From the NCBI GenBank assembly GCA_965198795.1, contig OZ240674.1, positions 1,612,001 to 1,676,000 on the forward strand: a stretch of 64,000 nucleotides of DNA, given 5' to 3'. Each line of letters opens with the position of its first letter. Positions within the stretch are counted from its first letter, which is position 1. Under the pieces are notes generated by a model that saw nothing but the letters and a program-made list of their open reading frames with translations, was not told the origin of the DNA and ran no database searches. Origin of the DNA: G965198795 sp965198795. Lineage in GTDB: Bacteria > Pseudomonadota > Alphaproteobacteria > Rhodospirillales > Casp-alpha2. The position numbers were made by a program, and so were the translations under genes. This document shows positions 8,262-16,888 of the stretch, one piece after another.

Positions 8262-8969
8262 ATGAATTTCCTCAACAAAATCCGATTTCTCCCTATAACT
8301 ATCTTCGTCGCGACCCTGTTGCTGACAGTGAAGGTCGGCGACATCGTTGATGGTGTGGACGGAGTGATGAACGCGCGAGTATCCGTGGCGACGGGCGCGG
8401 CTCAGGCCCAGCAAGCCGCCCCCGGCGCCGACGCCGCGCCGGCCGATGCGGATCCCGTTCCGATTGAAAACGCGCCGGAAGAGGCGTCGATCAAAGAGGA
8501 TACGGAAACGTCCAAGCTTATCACCGACGATCCCACGCTTCTGACGCCGGAAGAGATCGATTTGCTTCAGCGCCTGGCGGACCGCCGCCGGGAAATAGAC
8601 GCGCGGGAACGGGAATTCGTGGCCAGAGAAGCCCTGTTGAAGGCTGCGGAATCTCGAATTGATCTGAAAATTCAAGAGCTTCAAGCCTTACAGGCGTCCG
8701 TCGACGAGACGTTGAACGCCTTGAAGGCCATTCGGGAAACCGAGCAAAACGATGTTGTCAAGGTCTATGAAAACATGAAGCCGAAAGACGCCGCGCGGAT
8801 CTTCGATGAGCTTCAATTGGAACCGCTTTTGGAAATCACTCAGAACATGAATCCTCGCCGTTTATCGCCAATTGTTGCGAAAATGATACCTGAACGCGCT
8901 CGTGAATTGACGATCGCGTTAAGAAAAATCGGTGATCGTGAGGCGGAAGTATTGGAGTCTATCCAGTAA
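8262..8969 (+). CDS. motE: MotE, flagellar motor chaperone with MgtE N-terminal-like domain
   Basis: A 235-residue protein with an N-terminal membrane segment or signal anchor (PITIFVATLLLTVKVGDIV), an acidic/Ala linker, a coiled coil (LLQRLADRRREIDAREREF onward) and a C-terminal MgtE-N-like fold (YENMKPKDAARIFDELQLEP then PRRLSPIVAKMIPERA). In rhizobia MotE is a periplasmic chaperone that stabilises the motility protein MotC. Position between the DUF6468 gene and cheY fits a motor role. Confidence 0.88.
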   Translation: MNFLNKIRFLPITIFVATLLLTVKVGDIVDGVDGVMNARVSVATGAAQAQQAAPGADAAPADADPVPIENAPEEASIKEDTETSKLITDDPTLLTPEEIDLLQRLADRRREIDAREREFVAREALLKAAESRIDLKIQELQALQASVDETLNALKAIRETEQNDVVKVYENMKPKDAARIFDELQLEPLLEITQNMNPRRLSPIVAKMIPERARELTIALRKIGDREAEVLESIQ

Positions 8970-9099
8970 TCCCCATATGACCAAAGTATGAGGTAAGCGT
9001 CTGGGGCACGCGAAAAAGGCTTGCTCTGACCTGAGTCACGAATAAACTGCTGCGGGTTTTGCTGCAAAAACCGCCTGTGGAAACAAAGCGGAGCGAAAT

Positions 9100-9486
9100 A
9101 TGGCCGTCGATATGAACATGAATGTCCTCATTGTCGATGATTATCAGACGATGTTGAGGATTTTGCGCAACCTGTTGCGGCAACTAAACTTCAAGAACAT
9201 CGACGAGGCGTCCGACGGCTCCGAGGCGCTCAGCAAGTTGCGCGGCAAAAATTTTGGTTTGGTCATCTCCGACTGGAACATGGAGCCCATGACCGGCATC
9301 CAACTACTTCGCGAAGTACGCGCGGACGAGAAACTGAAACACATTCCCTTCATCATGATCACGGCGGAAAGCAAGTCCGAGAACGTGATCGCGGCGAAGG
9401 AAGCGGGTGTGTCAAACTACATCGTCAAGCCGTTCAACGCGGAAACGCTTAAAGGCAAGCTGGTCAGCGTCCTCGGCGATTTCTAG
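9100..9486 (+). CDS. cheY: CheY-type single-domain response regulator
   Basis: A 128-residue receiver domain only. The acidic pocket is in NVLIVDDYQTML, the phospho-acceptor is Asp58 in VISDWNMEPMTG, the conserved Thr is in IMITAES, and Lys is in NYIVKPF. CheY-P binds the FliM N-terminal peptide to switch the motor. The gene is followed 58 bases later by cheZ, so phosphorylation and dephosphorylation are encoded together. An N-terminal Met-rich stretch (MAVDMNMN) leaves alternative starts at residues 5 and 7. Confidence 0.95.
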   Translation: MAVDMNMNVLIVDDYQTMLRILRNLLRQLNFKNIDEASDGSEALSKLRGKNFGLVISDWNMEPMTGIQLLREVRADEKLKHIPFIMITAESKSENVIAAKEAGVSNYIVKPFNAETLKGKLVSVLGDF

Positions 9487-9544
9487 GATCTGTCAAATGG
9501 GCGAGCCGCCTGTTTGACCCGCAGATCTGAGTTCTGGAGGCGGT

Positions 9545-10207
9545 ATGCCGTCACCCATGGTCGATCCCGATATCCAAGCCCGGCTGGATGAAATCAGCCG
9601 CGCCCATGGCGAGACGGTGGCCGTTTCCGAAATTTCCGAAGTGGTCGAAAGCATCATGGACTCGATGCATGGCGACCTTACCCGTCAAGACCTGGAAATA
9701 TACAAAGGGCTGATGCAACTGGCTCAGTTCATTGACGAGGCGAAGACCGACATCGCGGCGCTGCGCCCCGATGAGGTCAAGGACGAATTCCTGCCCAAGG
9801 CCGCTGACGAGTTGGACGCCGTCGTCGACGCGACGGCGGAGGCCACCAACTCGATTATGGACGCGGTCGAGGTGATTGAGAGCGTCCAGATGGAACTGGA
9901 AGACGAAAACAGCGACAAGCTGATGCGCGCCACCACGCAGATATACGAAGCTTGCGGCTTTCAAGACATCACCGGTCAGCGCATCACCAAGGTTGTCGGC
10001 GCACTGAAGCATATCGAGGACAAAATCGACGGCTTGCTGGACGTCTTTGGCGAAGAGATCGCCAAATATAAAGCCGCGCACCCGGTTGAGGCGTCTGAGG
10101 AAGAATTGGCGGCGCCGACCGATGAAGAACTGCTTCACGGCCCGCAAATGAAGTCCGATGCGATCTCTCAAGCGGAGATCGACGCGTTGTTGGCCAGTTT
10201 CGATTAG
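9545..10207 (+). CDS. cheZ: CheZ-family CheY-P phosphatase
   Basis: A 220-residue helical protein. The catalytic helix reads ACGFQDITGQRITKVV, with Asp141 and Gln145 in the CheZ active-site pattern; Gln145 should position the attacking water. The C-terminus (SQAEIDALLASFD) is the CheY-tethering peptide, joined by a flexible acidic linker (residues ~180-205). It would shorten CheY-P lifetime in the cytoplasm. Start ATG at 9545 follows a GGAGG. CheZ is not universal in alphaproteobacteria. Confidence 0.9.
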   Translation: MPSPMVDPDIQARLDEISRAHGETVAVSEISEVVESIMDSMHGDLTRQDLEIYKGLMQLAQFIDEAKTDIAALRPDEVKDEFLPKAADELDAVVDATAEATNSIMDAVEVIESVQMELEDENSDKLMRATTQIYEACGFQDITGQRITKVVGALKHIEDKIDGLLDVFGEEIAKYKAAHPVEASEEELAAPTDEELLHGPQMKSDAISQAEIDALLASFD

Positions 10208-10219
10208 TCCTGTAAAATC

Positions 10220-10954
10220 ATGCCCATGGCTGGCCGTGATTTCAGCAATGTGGTCGATGAAGAACCCAGTGGACCAAATGTGGTTGCGCTGTTCCTCGCG
10301 CTGTTTTTGCTTATCCTTGCCTTCTTCATCCTATTGGTGACGATCTCCACCCTTGAGGAAGTGAAGTCGGAAGCGGTCAAAAAAAGTCTGACCTCGACGT
10401 TTACGTCCATTTTTCCGCCGATCAGCGAGCCAGCCCGCTTTCAATCGAAAGAAGGGAATATTCTGGCTGGTCAGCGATTTCAGCGGGATTTGACGGACAT
10501 CTTTTCGACCGCCATTCAGGTTTCCCGCGTGGAAATTGTCCACCCCGGCCGCCTGATGCGAATCTGGATGCCGGCGCGCGCGCTGTTTTATGACAACGAG
10601 ACCCGCGTCCGGCGTGAATTGAACGCGGTTCTGGACCGCGTCGTCGCGAATATCAGCGCGCGGCCTCGCGGATTGCGGTTTGATATGGAGTTCATCGTCA
10701 GTGTGCCGCCGCTGGCTGACGGAGCCTTGCCGACGACCCAGACACTGGATATCGCCCGTGCTGGAGCCTTTGCCCGTGAAATGATCGCGAAAGGGGCTCC
10801 GCGCGACGGTGTTTCCATTGGGATGGAGAGCGGTGATACGGGACAAGTCGTCATATATTTCTATATCCGGCCGGAAGAGGAAACGCGACTGAATTTCGAA
10901 CGGCTTGGCGGTCAAACGCCAGCGGCGGCTTCTGGTGACGGAAAGGGCCAATAA
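10220..10954 (+). CDS. MotB-like membrane protein lacking the proton-binding aspartate
   Basis: A 244-residue protein: a short cytoplasmic N-terminus, one membrane helix (VVALFLALFLLILAFFILL, ~21-39), and a periplasmic region with a degenerate OmpA-like fold (TTQTLDIARAGAFAREMI). It begins 13 bases after cheZ and ends 2 bases before motB. Aligning its helix to MotB by the shared FF pair puts Ala27 where MotB has its essential Asp, so it should not conduct protons. The OmpA-like part also lacks the clear peptidoglycan-binding pattern seen in the downstream motB. It may be a structural stator partner; the exact role is unknown. Confidence 0.7.
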   Translation: MPMAGRDFSNVVDEEPSGPNVVALFLALFLLILAFFILLVTISTLEEVKSEAVKKSLTSTFTSIFPPISEPARFQSKEGNILAGQRFQRDLTDIFSTAIQVSRVEIVHPGRLMRIWMPARALFYDNETRVRRELNAVLDRVVANISARPRGLRFDMEFIVSVPPLADGALPTTQTLDIARAGAFAREMIAKGAPRDGVSIGMESGDTGQVVIYFYIRPEEETRLNFERLGGQTPAAASGDGKGQ

Positions 10955-10956
10955 TT

Positions 10957-11670
10957 ATGTGGCCCGATGACACGGACGGCAAGAAGCAGGATCAGGGTCA
11001 GTCTCAGGCCTGGTTGTTGACGTTCACGGACCTTGTATCTCTGATGCTGACGTTCTTCGTTCTGCTGTTTTCCATGTCGAACGTGAAGGTGGACGAGTGG
11101 GAAAACGTGATTGACTCGTTGTCGTCCACGTTCAATCCGGAACACGTGGTGATCACCAGCGTTTCCTCATCGGCGCACAATATTCAGACCGCGTTCCGTA
11201 AACGTGCGATTAACCTTGATTACCTAATATCTGTTCTGAAGGAAAATATCGAGGAAGAAGAACTGCTTAAGGATATGCGGTTCATGCTTCTGGAGGACAG
11301 ATTAGTGCTGGCGTTGCCAGGGAATTTATTGTTCGAGCCGGCTCGCGCTGTGATGACGGAGCGCGCGCGTCGGGCTTTGTTTGAATTGGGCGGCATTCTG
11401 CGCAATATCGGCAATCAGGTTGGGGTGAACGGCCATTCCGACCCAACCCCTGTGTCCGGGGGGCCGTTCGCTTCAAATTGGGAGCTCTCCCTGGCCCGGG
11501 CGGGCGCGGTCGCCAATGCCTTGATCGCGTCCGGTTATCCCGGCGCCATCCTCTCCCTCGGGTATTCCGACAGCCGCTATGAGGGGTTGCCGGACCTGTC
11601 CGATGAACAGCGCCGTGTGTTTGGACGGCGCGTCGATCTAGTTATTTTTGCGGCGGCGGGAGGCGGCTGA
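10957..11670 (+). CDS. motB: MotB, stator subunit with OmpA-type peptidoglycan-binding domain
   Basis: A 237-residue protein. Its single membrane helix AWLLTFTDLVSLMLTFFVLL contains Asp25, the proton-binding residue. The periplasmic OmpA domain shows NGHSDPTPVSGGPFASNWEL, LSLARAGAVANALIASG and a final GRRVDLVIF, which together bind peptidoglycan. It would pair with MotA (not in this window). The gene overlaps the next reading frame by one base (TGATG), so translation of the two is probably coupled. Confidence 0.93.
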   Translation: MWPDDTDGKKQDQGQSQAWLLTFTDLVSLMLTFFVLLFSMSNVKVDEWENVIDSLSSTFNPEHVVITSVSSSAHNIQTAFRKRAINLDYLISVLKENIEEEELLKDMRFMLLEDRLVLALPGNLLFEPARAVMTERARRALFELGGILRNIGNQVGVNGHSDPTPVSGGPFASNWELSLARAGAVANALIASGYPGAILSLGYSDSRYEGLPDLSDEQRRVFGRRVDLVIFAAAGGG

Positions 11671-14600
11671 TGAGCGCTTTCCCGGTGCAAAGCCGCCGGG
11701 CCGCGGCTGGCGGCTGGCGGTCCGCGATTCCGGCGATTTTTGCTCTTTCGACCCTGGCGGTCGCCGCGGGCGGCGGCGCTTGGGCTCAACAAGTCCCGTC
11801 CGTCGGCGTCCGATCAGGGGACCATGACACGTATACCCGGGTGGTGTTCGATTGGCCTCGAAAGGTTGGCTACAAGGTGTCGCGCGACGGTGGTTTGGTG
11901 ACGCTTACCTTTGACGCCGCCGCGGCCTTTCAAACCGCCCGGATCAATAGAACCCCGCCGCTATTCGTCAACGGGGTGCGGGGAGCCAGTTCGTCTTCAA
12001 CGTCTGTCGCCGTGATCGCCGTCCCCGTCAACGCGCGTATCCGAAATCTAGCTGTCGGTAACAAGGTGGTGGTTGACGTGTTCGAGCCTTCGGAATGGCA
12101 AGATCCCGTCGCGCTTCCCGCGAAAGTGAGCGTGCCGGGAGGCGAGACAACGAAATTGACGCCGCGGAAAAAGACGGTCCAGGCTTCTCAATCTCCTCCT
12201 GCGGCGGAACAGGTATCGGCGCCGCCGGCGTCCAAAAAACCGGAAAAGCCGAAAGCTGCGCCAAGCGCTCCGGTTCCGGCCCCGGAATCAGCGGCGATTG
12301 CTCAGCCGGCGCCCAGGCCGTTGACGCCGGTCCTCTCCGCCGCGCCGGCGCCAATCGATCAGGCGGCGCTGTCTCCGCCGCCCGCCACAGCGGCGAACGC
12401 GCCCATTTCTCTGGCGCCGAAGGAGGGTAGTCAGGAATCTCAAAGTCCTCAATCGCCCCAACTTCCAGAGGCTTCGTCAACGCCGTCCGGGGAAGGGTCC
12501 GCATCCGGAGGAAGTACGTCGGCCGCCTCTTTGGGGGGGCGTGCGACGGGCAGCGGTCCCGTTGATGACGCGAAGACCACGTTTTCCAGCGAAGGGGACG
12601 CGGTGACTCTGCGGTTCGATTGGGACGAGCCGGTCGCCGCCGCCGTATTTCGGCGCGGCAATAATCTCTGGGTCGTGTTCGATAAACGGACCAACGTGGA
12701 TATGGAGGCCCTGGCCGAGGCTGGAGACGGCGTCATCAAGGGTGTGGAACAAGTCCTGATCCCGCAAGCCACCGTCTTGAGGCTTCAAACGCCCAGCAGC
12801 AGCGTCAATCCGGCTGTCAAGCGGGACGGACTCGCGTGGTTGCTGGAGTTCAAGAGGCAGGCCTTGGTCGCCAGGACTCCGCTCGAGATTGAAGTGGAAC
12901 CGGACTCTCCTCTCGGGGCCCGGGTTTTCGTGCCCTTGACCGAACCCGGCAAGGTTATACCGCTGACCGATCCCATCGCCCTTGACAACCTCGTTGTCGT
13001 GCCCGCCATTCCGCTGGGCCACGGCATAGGACGGGAACATGTCTATCCCCAATTCCGTCTGCCGCGGACGGCGCAAGGCGTCGTTGTTGAACCGTTGATC
13101 GACGATCTGCGCGTCCGGGCGCTTCGCCAAGGCGTGGAACTCGCGTCAAGCGCGCCAACGGCGCCGTTGCGGATTTCGCCCGTTTCGACCGAGGCGGCCG
13201 CCAGCGCCCGGTTGCTGTCGTCGCGGCCTCTTACCCGGCTATTGGACCTGGGTCGATGGCAGGCTCCGAATTTTCAAGCCATTGTCCAAAATAGAAAGAT
13301 GCTTCAAGACATTCTGACCGAGTCTCCGAAAGGCCAGCGCGAGGAAGCGCGTTTCAATTTAGCGCGGTTTTATGTGGCGAACGGCTATGGCGCCGAAGCG
13401 CTGGGTGTGATGGCCTTGATGGCCGAGAAGAATGAGAAAATCCTGGATAATCAGGAATTTCGCCTGCTCCGGGGTATTGCTCATTACGAGATGGGACGGA
13501 TTTCCGAGGCCAGGGCCGACTTTAATTTCCCGGCCCTTGACGGCAACGATGAGGCGGAGTTCTGGCGCGCCATCGAGGTGCTGTCCAGAATTGACGCATC
13601 AGACGCGAACCGGGCGGACGCCGCGATCGAGCTGCGCCGTACGGGGCCCATCGCGCGGCCTTATCCCCGGGATCTTCGTAACCGGTTGGGGATCGTCATC
13701 GGCGAAGCGGCGGTCATTGTGGGTGACGTCGAGAACGCGACGAACATCCTGAATGCTCTGACCGCCGATCAACCAAGCCCTTCTCAACAGGCGCGGATCA
13801 CTTTCGTCCAGGGCAAGCTTGCGGAACTCACCGGTGATTTCGATGGCGCGGTGGCGTTGTGGGAAGAGGTGATCGATGGGACCGACAGGCTGTTCCGGTT
13901 CAGGGCCGTTCAGGCACGGGTTGACCTGTTGACGCAGTTACAGACGATCGATCCCAAGGAAGCGATCAAAGAAATGGAAAAACTCAGATTCGCCTGGCGG
14001 GGAGACCGCCGCGAATTCAATCTGCTCCGGAGACTGGGCGAGTTATACCTCTCGGAGGGAGAATACCGTAAGGGCCTTCAAACCCTGCGTCAGGCGGCGA
14101 CGCATTTCCGGAAGCTTGAAGAAGCCAAGGAAATCACGAAGATTATGTCTGACACCTTTAGCGCCTTGTTCCTGGAGGGCAAGGCGGATGAGCTTCCGCC
14201 GGTCACGGCCATCGCGATTTATGAAGAGTTCAAGGAACTCTCGCCGGCGGGGCGAAAGGGGGATGAGACAATCCAACGTCTGGCGGAACGTCTGGCCGAT
14301 ATCGATTTGCTGGACCAGGCCGCGAATTTGCTGGAAGAGCAGGTTAAATTCCGTTTGAGCGGTGTCGATAAGGCGCGTGTCGGCGCGCGTTTGGCGGAAA
14401 TACGAATCGCTTCGGACCGTGGGGGTGACGCGGAACGCGCCATCAAGGAATCTGAAGTCCCCGGACTTCCCGCCGCCCTTGTACAGCGCCGCAACCGCAT
14501 CACGGCGAGAGCCATCTCTCAACAGGACCGCGATACGGAAGCGATTTCCGTGTTGGCGCCGGATGAGTCGCCGGAAGCGGAGTTGCTGCGGGCGCGAATA

Positions 14601-14963
14601 TTCTGGAACAACACCGATTGGTTGAATGCCGCGCGAAGTCTGCAAAGGGTCGTGCGCGGGTTTGACCGGGGACGTCAGGATCCGTTGACTGATCCACAGG
14701 CGAAACTGGTTATGAGTCTGGCTATCGCCATGACCCTGGCCGGCAACGAGCGGGGGCTGGAGATGATCCGGGCGGATTACGGGCCCTTGATGGCGCTGAC
14801 CGAGTATGGCGACGGGTTTAATCTGATTGTCGCCCGGCCCGAACAGGGCCTGCTTCCGGTCGCCCAGATTAATCGCAAGGTCGAGATCGCCGAGAAGTTC
14901 AAAGATTTTTTGACGTCCTACGAGACGCGGGTCCGGGAAAACCCGGAAGTCGGGTTGAATTGA
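11670..14963 (+). CDS. Large periplasmic AMIN-like/TPR protein coupled to motB
   Basis: A 1097-residue protein. A signal peptide (IFALSTLAVAAGGGAWAQ) ends near residue 40. Two AMIN-like beta regions follow (around 50-140, YTRVVFDWPRKVGYKV, and 305-400, VTLRFDWDEPVAAAVFRRG), separated by a ~150-residue Pro/Ala-rich linker. From about residue 540 to the end it is helical tetratricopeptide-type repeats (for example ARFYVANGYGAEALGVMALM and LYLSEGEYRKGLQTLRQAA). The start codon overlaps the motB stop. AMIN domains often bind periplasmic glycan structures and TPRs bind proteins, so a scaffold around the stator is a reasonable inference. Position matches motC of rhizobia, but I cannot show homology. 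Confidence 0.75.
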   Translation: MSAFPVQSRRAAAGGWRSAIPAIFALSTLAVAAGGGAWAQQVPSVGVRSGDHDTYTRVVFDWPRKVGYKVSRDGGLVTLTFDAAAAFQTARINRTPPLFVNGVRGASSSSTSVAVIAVPVNARIRNLAVGNKVVVDVFEPSEWQDPVALPAKVSVPGGETTKLTPRKKTVQASQSPPAAEQVSAPPASKKPEKPKAAPSAPVPAPESAAIAQPAPRPLTPVLSAAPAPIDQAALSPPPATAANAPISLAPKEGSQESQSPQSPQLPEASSTPSGEGSASGGSTSAASLGGRATGSGPVDDAKTTFSSEGDAVTLRFDWDEPVAAAVFRRGNNLWVVFDKRTNVDMEALAEAGDGVIKGVEQVLIPQATVLRLQTPSSSVNPAVKRDGLAWLLEFKRQALVARTPLEIEVEPDSPLGARVFVPLTEPGKVIPLTDPIALDNLVVVPAIPLGHGIGREHVYPQFRLPRTAQGVVVEPLIDDLRVRALRQGVELASSAPTAPLRISPVSTEAAASARLLSSRPLTRLLDLGRWQAPNFQAIVQNRKMLQDILTESPKGQREEARFNLARFYVANGYGAEALGVMALMAEKNEKILDNQEFRLLRGIAHYEMGRISEARADFNFPALDGNDEAEFWRAIEVLSRIDASDANRADAAIELRRTGPIARPYPRDLRNRLGIVIGEAAVIVGDVENATNILNALTADQPSPSQQARITFVQGKLAELTGDFDGAVALWEEVIDGTDRLFRFRAVQARVDLLTQLQTIDPKEAIKEMEKLRFAWRGDRREFNLLRRLGELYLSEGEYRKGLQTLRQAATHFRKLEEAKEITKIMSDTFSALFLEGKADELPPVTAIAIYEEFKELSPAGRKGDETIQRLAERLADIDLLDQAANLLEEQVKFRLSGVDKARVGARLAEIRIASDRGGDAERAIKESEVPGLPAALVQRRNRITARAISQQDRDTEAISVLAPDESPEAELLRARIFWNNTDWLNAARSLQRVVRGFDRGRQDPLTDPQAKLVMSLAIAMTLAGNERGLEMIRADYGPLMALTEYGDGFNLIVARPEQGLLPVAQINRKVEIAEKFKDFLTSYETRVRENPEVGLN

Positions 14964-14995
14964 TCCGCGCAAGCCTCAACCAAGAATGAGACCGG

Positions 14996-15022
14996 GACCG
15001 CGTTGCGGTTGTTGTCGCGGTC
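14996..15022 (+). terminator. Hairpin after the TPR gene (weak terminator candidate)
   Basis: GACCGCG and CGCGGTC form a 7-bp stem around a 13-base loop, 33 bases after the stop codon. There is no T run behind it, so it may be a transcript-end stabiliser and not a full intrinsic terminator. Confidence 0.35.
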
Positions 15023-15093
15023 AACCCTCTCCCATTAAAGGCCGGGTGATGGGATGCGGCCAAAGGCCGTTAGTTTCCGGGAATGGCTGAGCC

Positions 15094-15487
15094 TTGGGAG
15101 TTAGTCGCCGCAAAAGGGCTCTTGAGACCCATCGTGATTTCATCATCGAACATCTCAAGCGGACGCCGCATCCGGCCCTGCATGGTTTGCATCCGGCCCT
15201 GCATGGTTTGAAGGATATTCTTGCGGAGCGCGGCGTGAGCGTATCGCATCAGGCGGCGTGGCGATTTCTCGGGCGCGAGGGTTGACTCCCGCCGCCCTGC
15301 CCGCCCGGTCTCAGCCCCATCGAACAGTCGTTCGCAAAGATAAAACACTGGATGCGCATAGACCGGGAACGCGGCGTCGAGGACACATGGCGTAAAGCCG
15401 GACGCATTCGCCGGAACATTTTTTCCCGGCGAATGCGCGAACTGCTTCAGAAATGCCGGATATGCTTCCGTCTAAACGTGAAAGATT
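15094..15487 (+). pseudogene. Decayed IS630-family transposase
   Basis: Two fragments of an IS630-type transposase read in one frame. The first (15094-15282) is the N-terminal helix-turn-helix, with LETHRDFIIEHLKRTP and ILAERGVSVSHQAAWRFLGR. A TGA stop at 15283-15285 follows, and the C-terminal DDE part begins at 15286 with LPPPCPPGLSPIEQSFAKIK, matching the IS630 motif LPPYSPDLNPIE. The middle of the gene, with the first catalytic aspartates, is deleted without a frame change. It abuts the fliP 3' end. No clear terminal inverted repeats were seen. Confidence 0.8.
15168..15209 (+). repeat. 21-base perfect tandem duplication in the IS630 remnant
   Basis: The 21-mer GCATCCGGCCCTGCATGGTTT occurs twice head to tail (15168-15188 and 15189-15209). 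It adds seven residues (HPALHGL twice) to the transposase helix-turn-helix region, so the fragment is altered as well as truncated. Confidence 0.85.
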
Positions 15488-16267
15488 CTAGCCGCCGCCC
15501 AGCCCGCCGCCGCCGAAGCTTCGAACCAAGCTGCCCACCGTCATGTACCAGCCGTCGACCAAAACAAAGAAAATGATCTTGAACGGCAGTGAGATGATGA
15601 TCGGCGGCAGCATCATCATGCCCATGGACATGAGCACCGACGCGACGACCATGTCGATCACCAGGAACGGGACGAAGATCAGGAAGCCGATCTCAAAAGC
15701 CCGTCTCAATTCGGAAATCATGAAAGCCGGGATGAGCGCCCGCATCGGGACGCCCTGTTCGCGGATTTCCGCTTCCGTATAACCGCCAATGTCGGTGAAC
15801 AGTATGAGGTCCTGTTCGCGAACGTGGTTCATCATGAAATCACGAAGCGGCACGACCGCGCGCTCAAAACCCTCGAATTCGTCCAATTCGCCGTTGATGA
15901 CCGGGGAGATACCTTGCTCCCAGGCCTTTTCAAAGGTCGGCGTCATGATGAACAGGGTGATGAACATGGCCAATGCGATCAGTACCTGGCTCGGCGGTGA
16001 CTGTTGGGTGCCCATGGCCACACGCAGGAAAGAGAGAACCACGACGATCCGCACGAAAGACGTCATCATGATCAGTATCGACGGAGCGATGCTCAGCACC
16101 GTGATCAGCGCGACCAATTGAATAACCCGCGCGGTCGTGTCGCCGCCCTGGGTTCCCAGGTCCAACGAGATTGATTGCGCCCAGACGTCGCCCGGCGTTA
16201 GAGCGGCCAACAGCCCAAGGAAAAGAGTTGGTGTTAGCCGGGCGGTCTTTCCCGCAGCCGATGTCAT
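15488..16267 (-). CDS. fliP: FliP, flagellar type III export gate protein
   Basis: A 259-residue export-gate subunit. It has a cleavable N-terminal signal (TPTLFLGLLAALTPGDVWAQ), then the conserved VIQLVALITVLSIAPSILIM and MMTSFVRIVVVLSFLRVAMG, and the C-terminal membrane hairpin ending MTVGSLVRSFGGGG. FliP assembles with FliQ and FliR into the helical export pore; fliQ and fliR are in the opposite-facing operon at 18884-19944. It overlaps fliO by 4 bases and is the last gene of its operon. Confidence 0.96.
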   Translation of the reverse strand: MTSAAGKTARLTPTLFLGLLAALTPGDVWAQSISLDLGTQGGDTTARVIQLVALITVLSIAPSILIMMTSFVRIVVVLSFLRVAMGTQQSPPSQVLIALAMFITLFIMTPTFEKAWEQGISPVINGELDEFEGFERAVVPLRDFMMNHVREQDLILFTDIGGYTEAEIREQGVPMRALIPAFMISELRRAFEIGFLIFVPFLVIDMVVASVLMSMGMMMLPPIIISLPFKIIFFVLVDGWYMTVGSLVRSFGGGGLGGG

Positions 16268-16617
16268 TGTGATTGAGCCTCCCCGTGCGCGGCGGGCCGG
16301 ATTTCCCGGACTGGGGGCTTTGGAGTAATTCCAGGCTCGACGACCAAATCGGCGCCGGCGCCTAGAAGAAGAAGGTGTTCCGTATCGTCGCGTTTGACCA
16401 GAACCAGCCGGCGGCGGCTGTCAAGCGCCATGACCTCGATCATGGACAGGCGCCGGGAAGGAGCCATGCCGGCCAATCCGCCAAGCGCCCGGCCGCCGCT
16501 CATGACGCCGGGTAAACCGAAGCGTTTCGCCAGGTGGGAGACCAGCATGATCAACCCGATGACGAAGATAAGGGCGGCGATGAAACGTATGTAATCGTCG
16601 ATGCCTAACTCACCCAT
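16264..16617 (-). CDS. fliO: FliO, flagellar biosynthesis membrane protein
   Basis: A 117-residue protein, started at the ATG read from 16617 (MGELGIDDYIRFIAALIFVI). It has one N-terminal membrane helix, then a short basic cytoplasmic domain with MSMIEVMALDSRRRLVLVKR-type sequence (LSMIEVMALDSRRRLVLVKR) and HLLLLGAG, diagnostic of FliO. FliO is a scaffold for assembling the FliP ring. It overlaps the upstream 92-residue gene by 8 bases and fliP by 4, consistent with one transcript. Confidence 0.9.
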   Translation of the reverse strand: MGELGIDDYIRFIAALIFVIGLIMLVSHLAKRFGLPGVMSGGRALGGLAGMAPSRRLSMIEVMALDSRRRLVLVKRDDTEHLLLLGAGADLVVEPGITPKPPVREIRPAAHGEAQSQ

Positions 16618-16888
16618 CGCGCGCGTCTCCTTGGACTCTGTGCAGGTCTTTCTCCAATTTGCCGAGTTCCCGGATAACGCGTTCGACATTGCGCTCGATG
16701 GTTTTCCTATCGTGCAGCAGAGGCGCGTTCTCCTCGATTTTGCGGCAAAGATCCTCCAGCCGCTCGCCAAGGGGCGTCAAATCCATGACGTCGCCCGAGA
16801 TCAGCAGCCCTCGGACGGCGCTGAGCATTTCGGTGACGCTTTTCAGCTCGGACTCGATCAACATCTGAGGGGAAGAGTCGCCGGTCAC
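16610..16888 (-). CDS. Small helical flagellar-operon protein of unknown function
   Basis: A 92-residue soluble, mostly helical protein (SELKSVTEMLSAVRGLLIS; KTIERNVERVIRELGKLEKD) with no signal peptide or membrane segment. It overlaps the upstream gene by 4 bases and fliO by 8, so it is translated with them. Size and character are like the export chaperones FliT/FlgN, but I see no specific motif of either. I do not recognise the family. Confidence 0.75.
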   Translation of the reverse strand: MTGDSSPQMLIESELKSVTEMLSAVRGLLISGDVMDLTPLGERLEDLCRKIEENAPLLHDRKTIERNVERVIRELGKLEKDLHRVQGDARDG

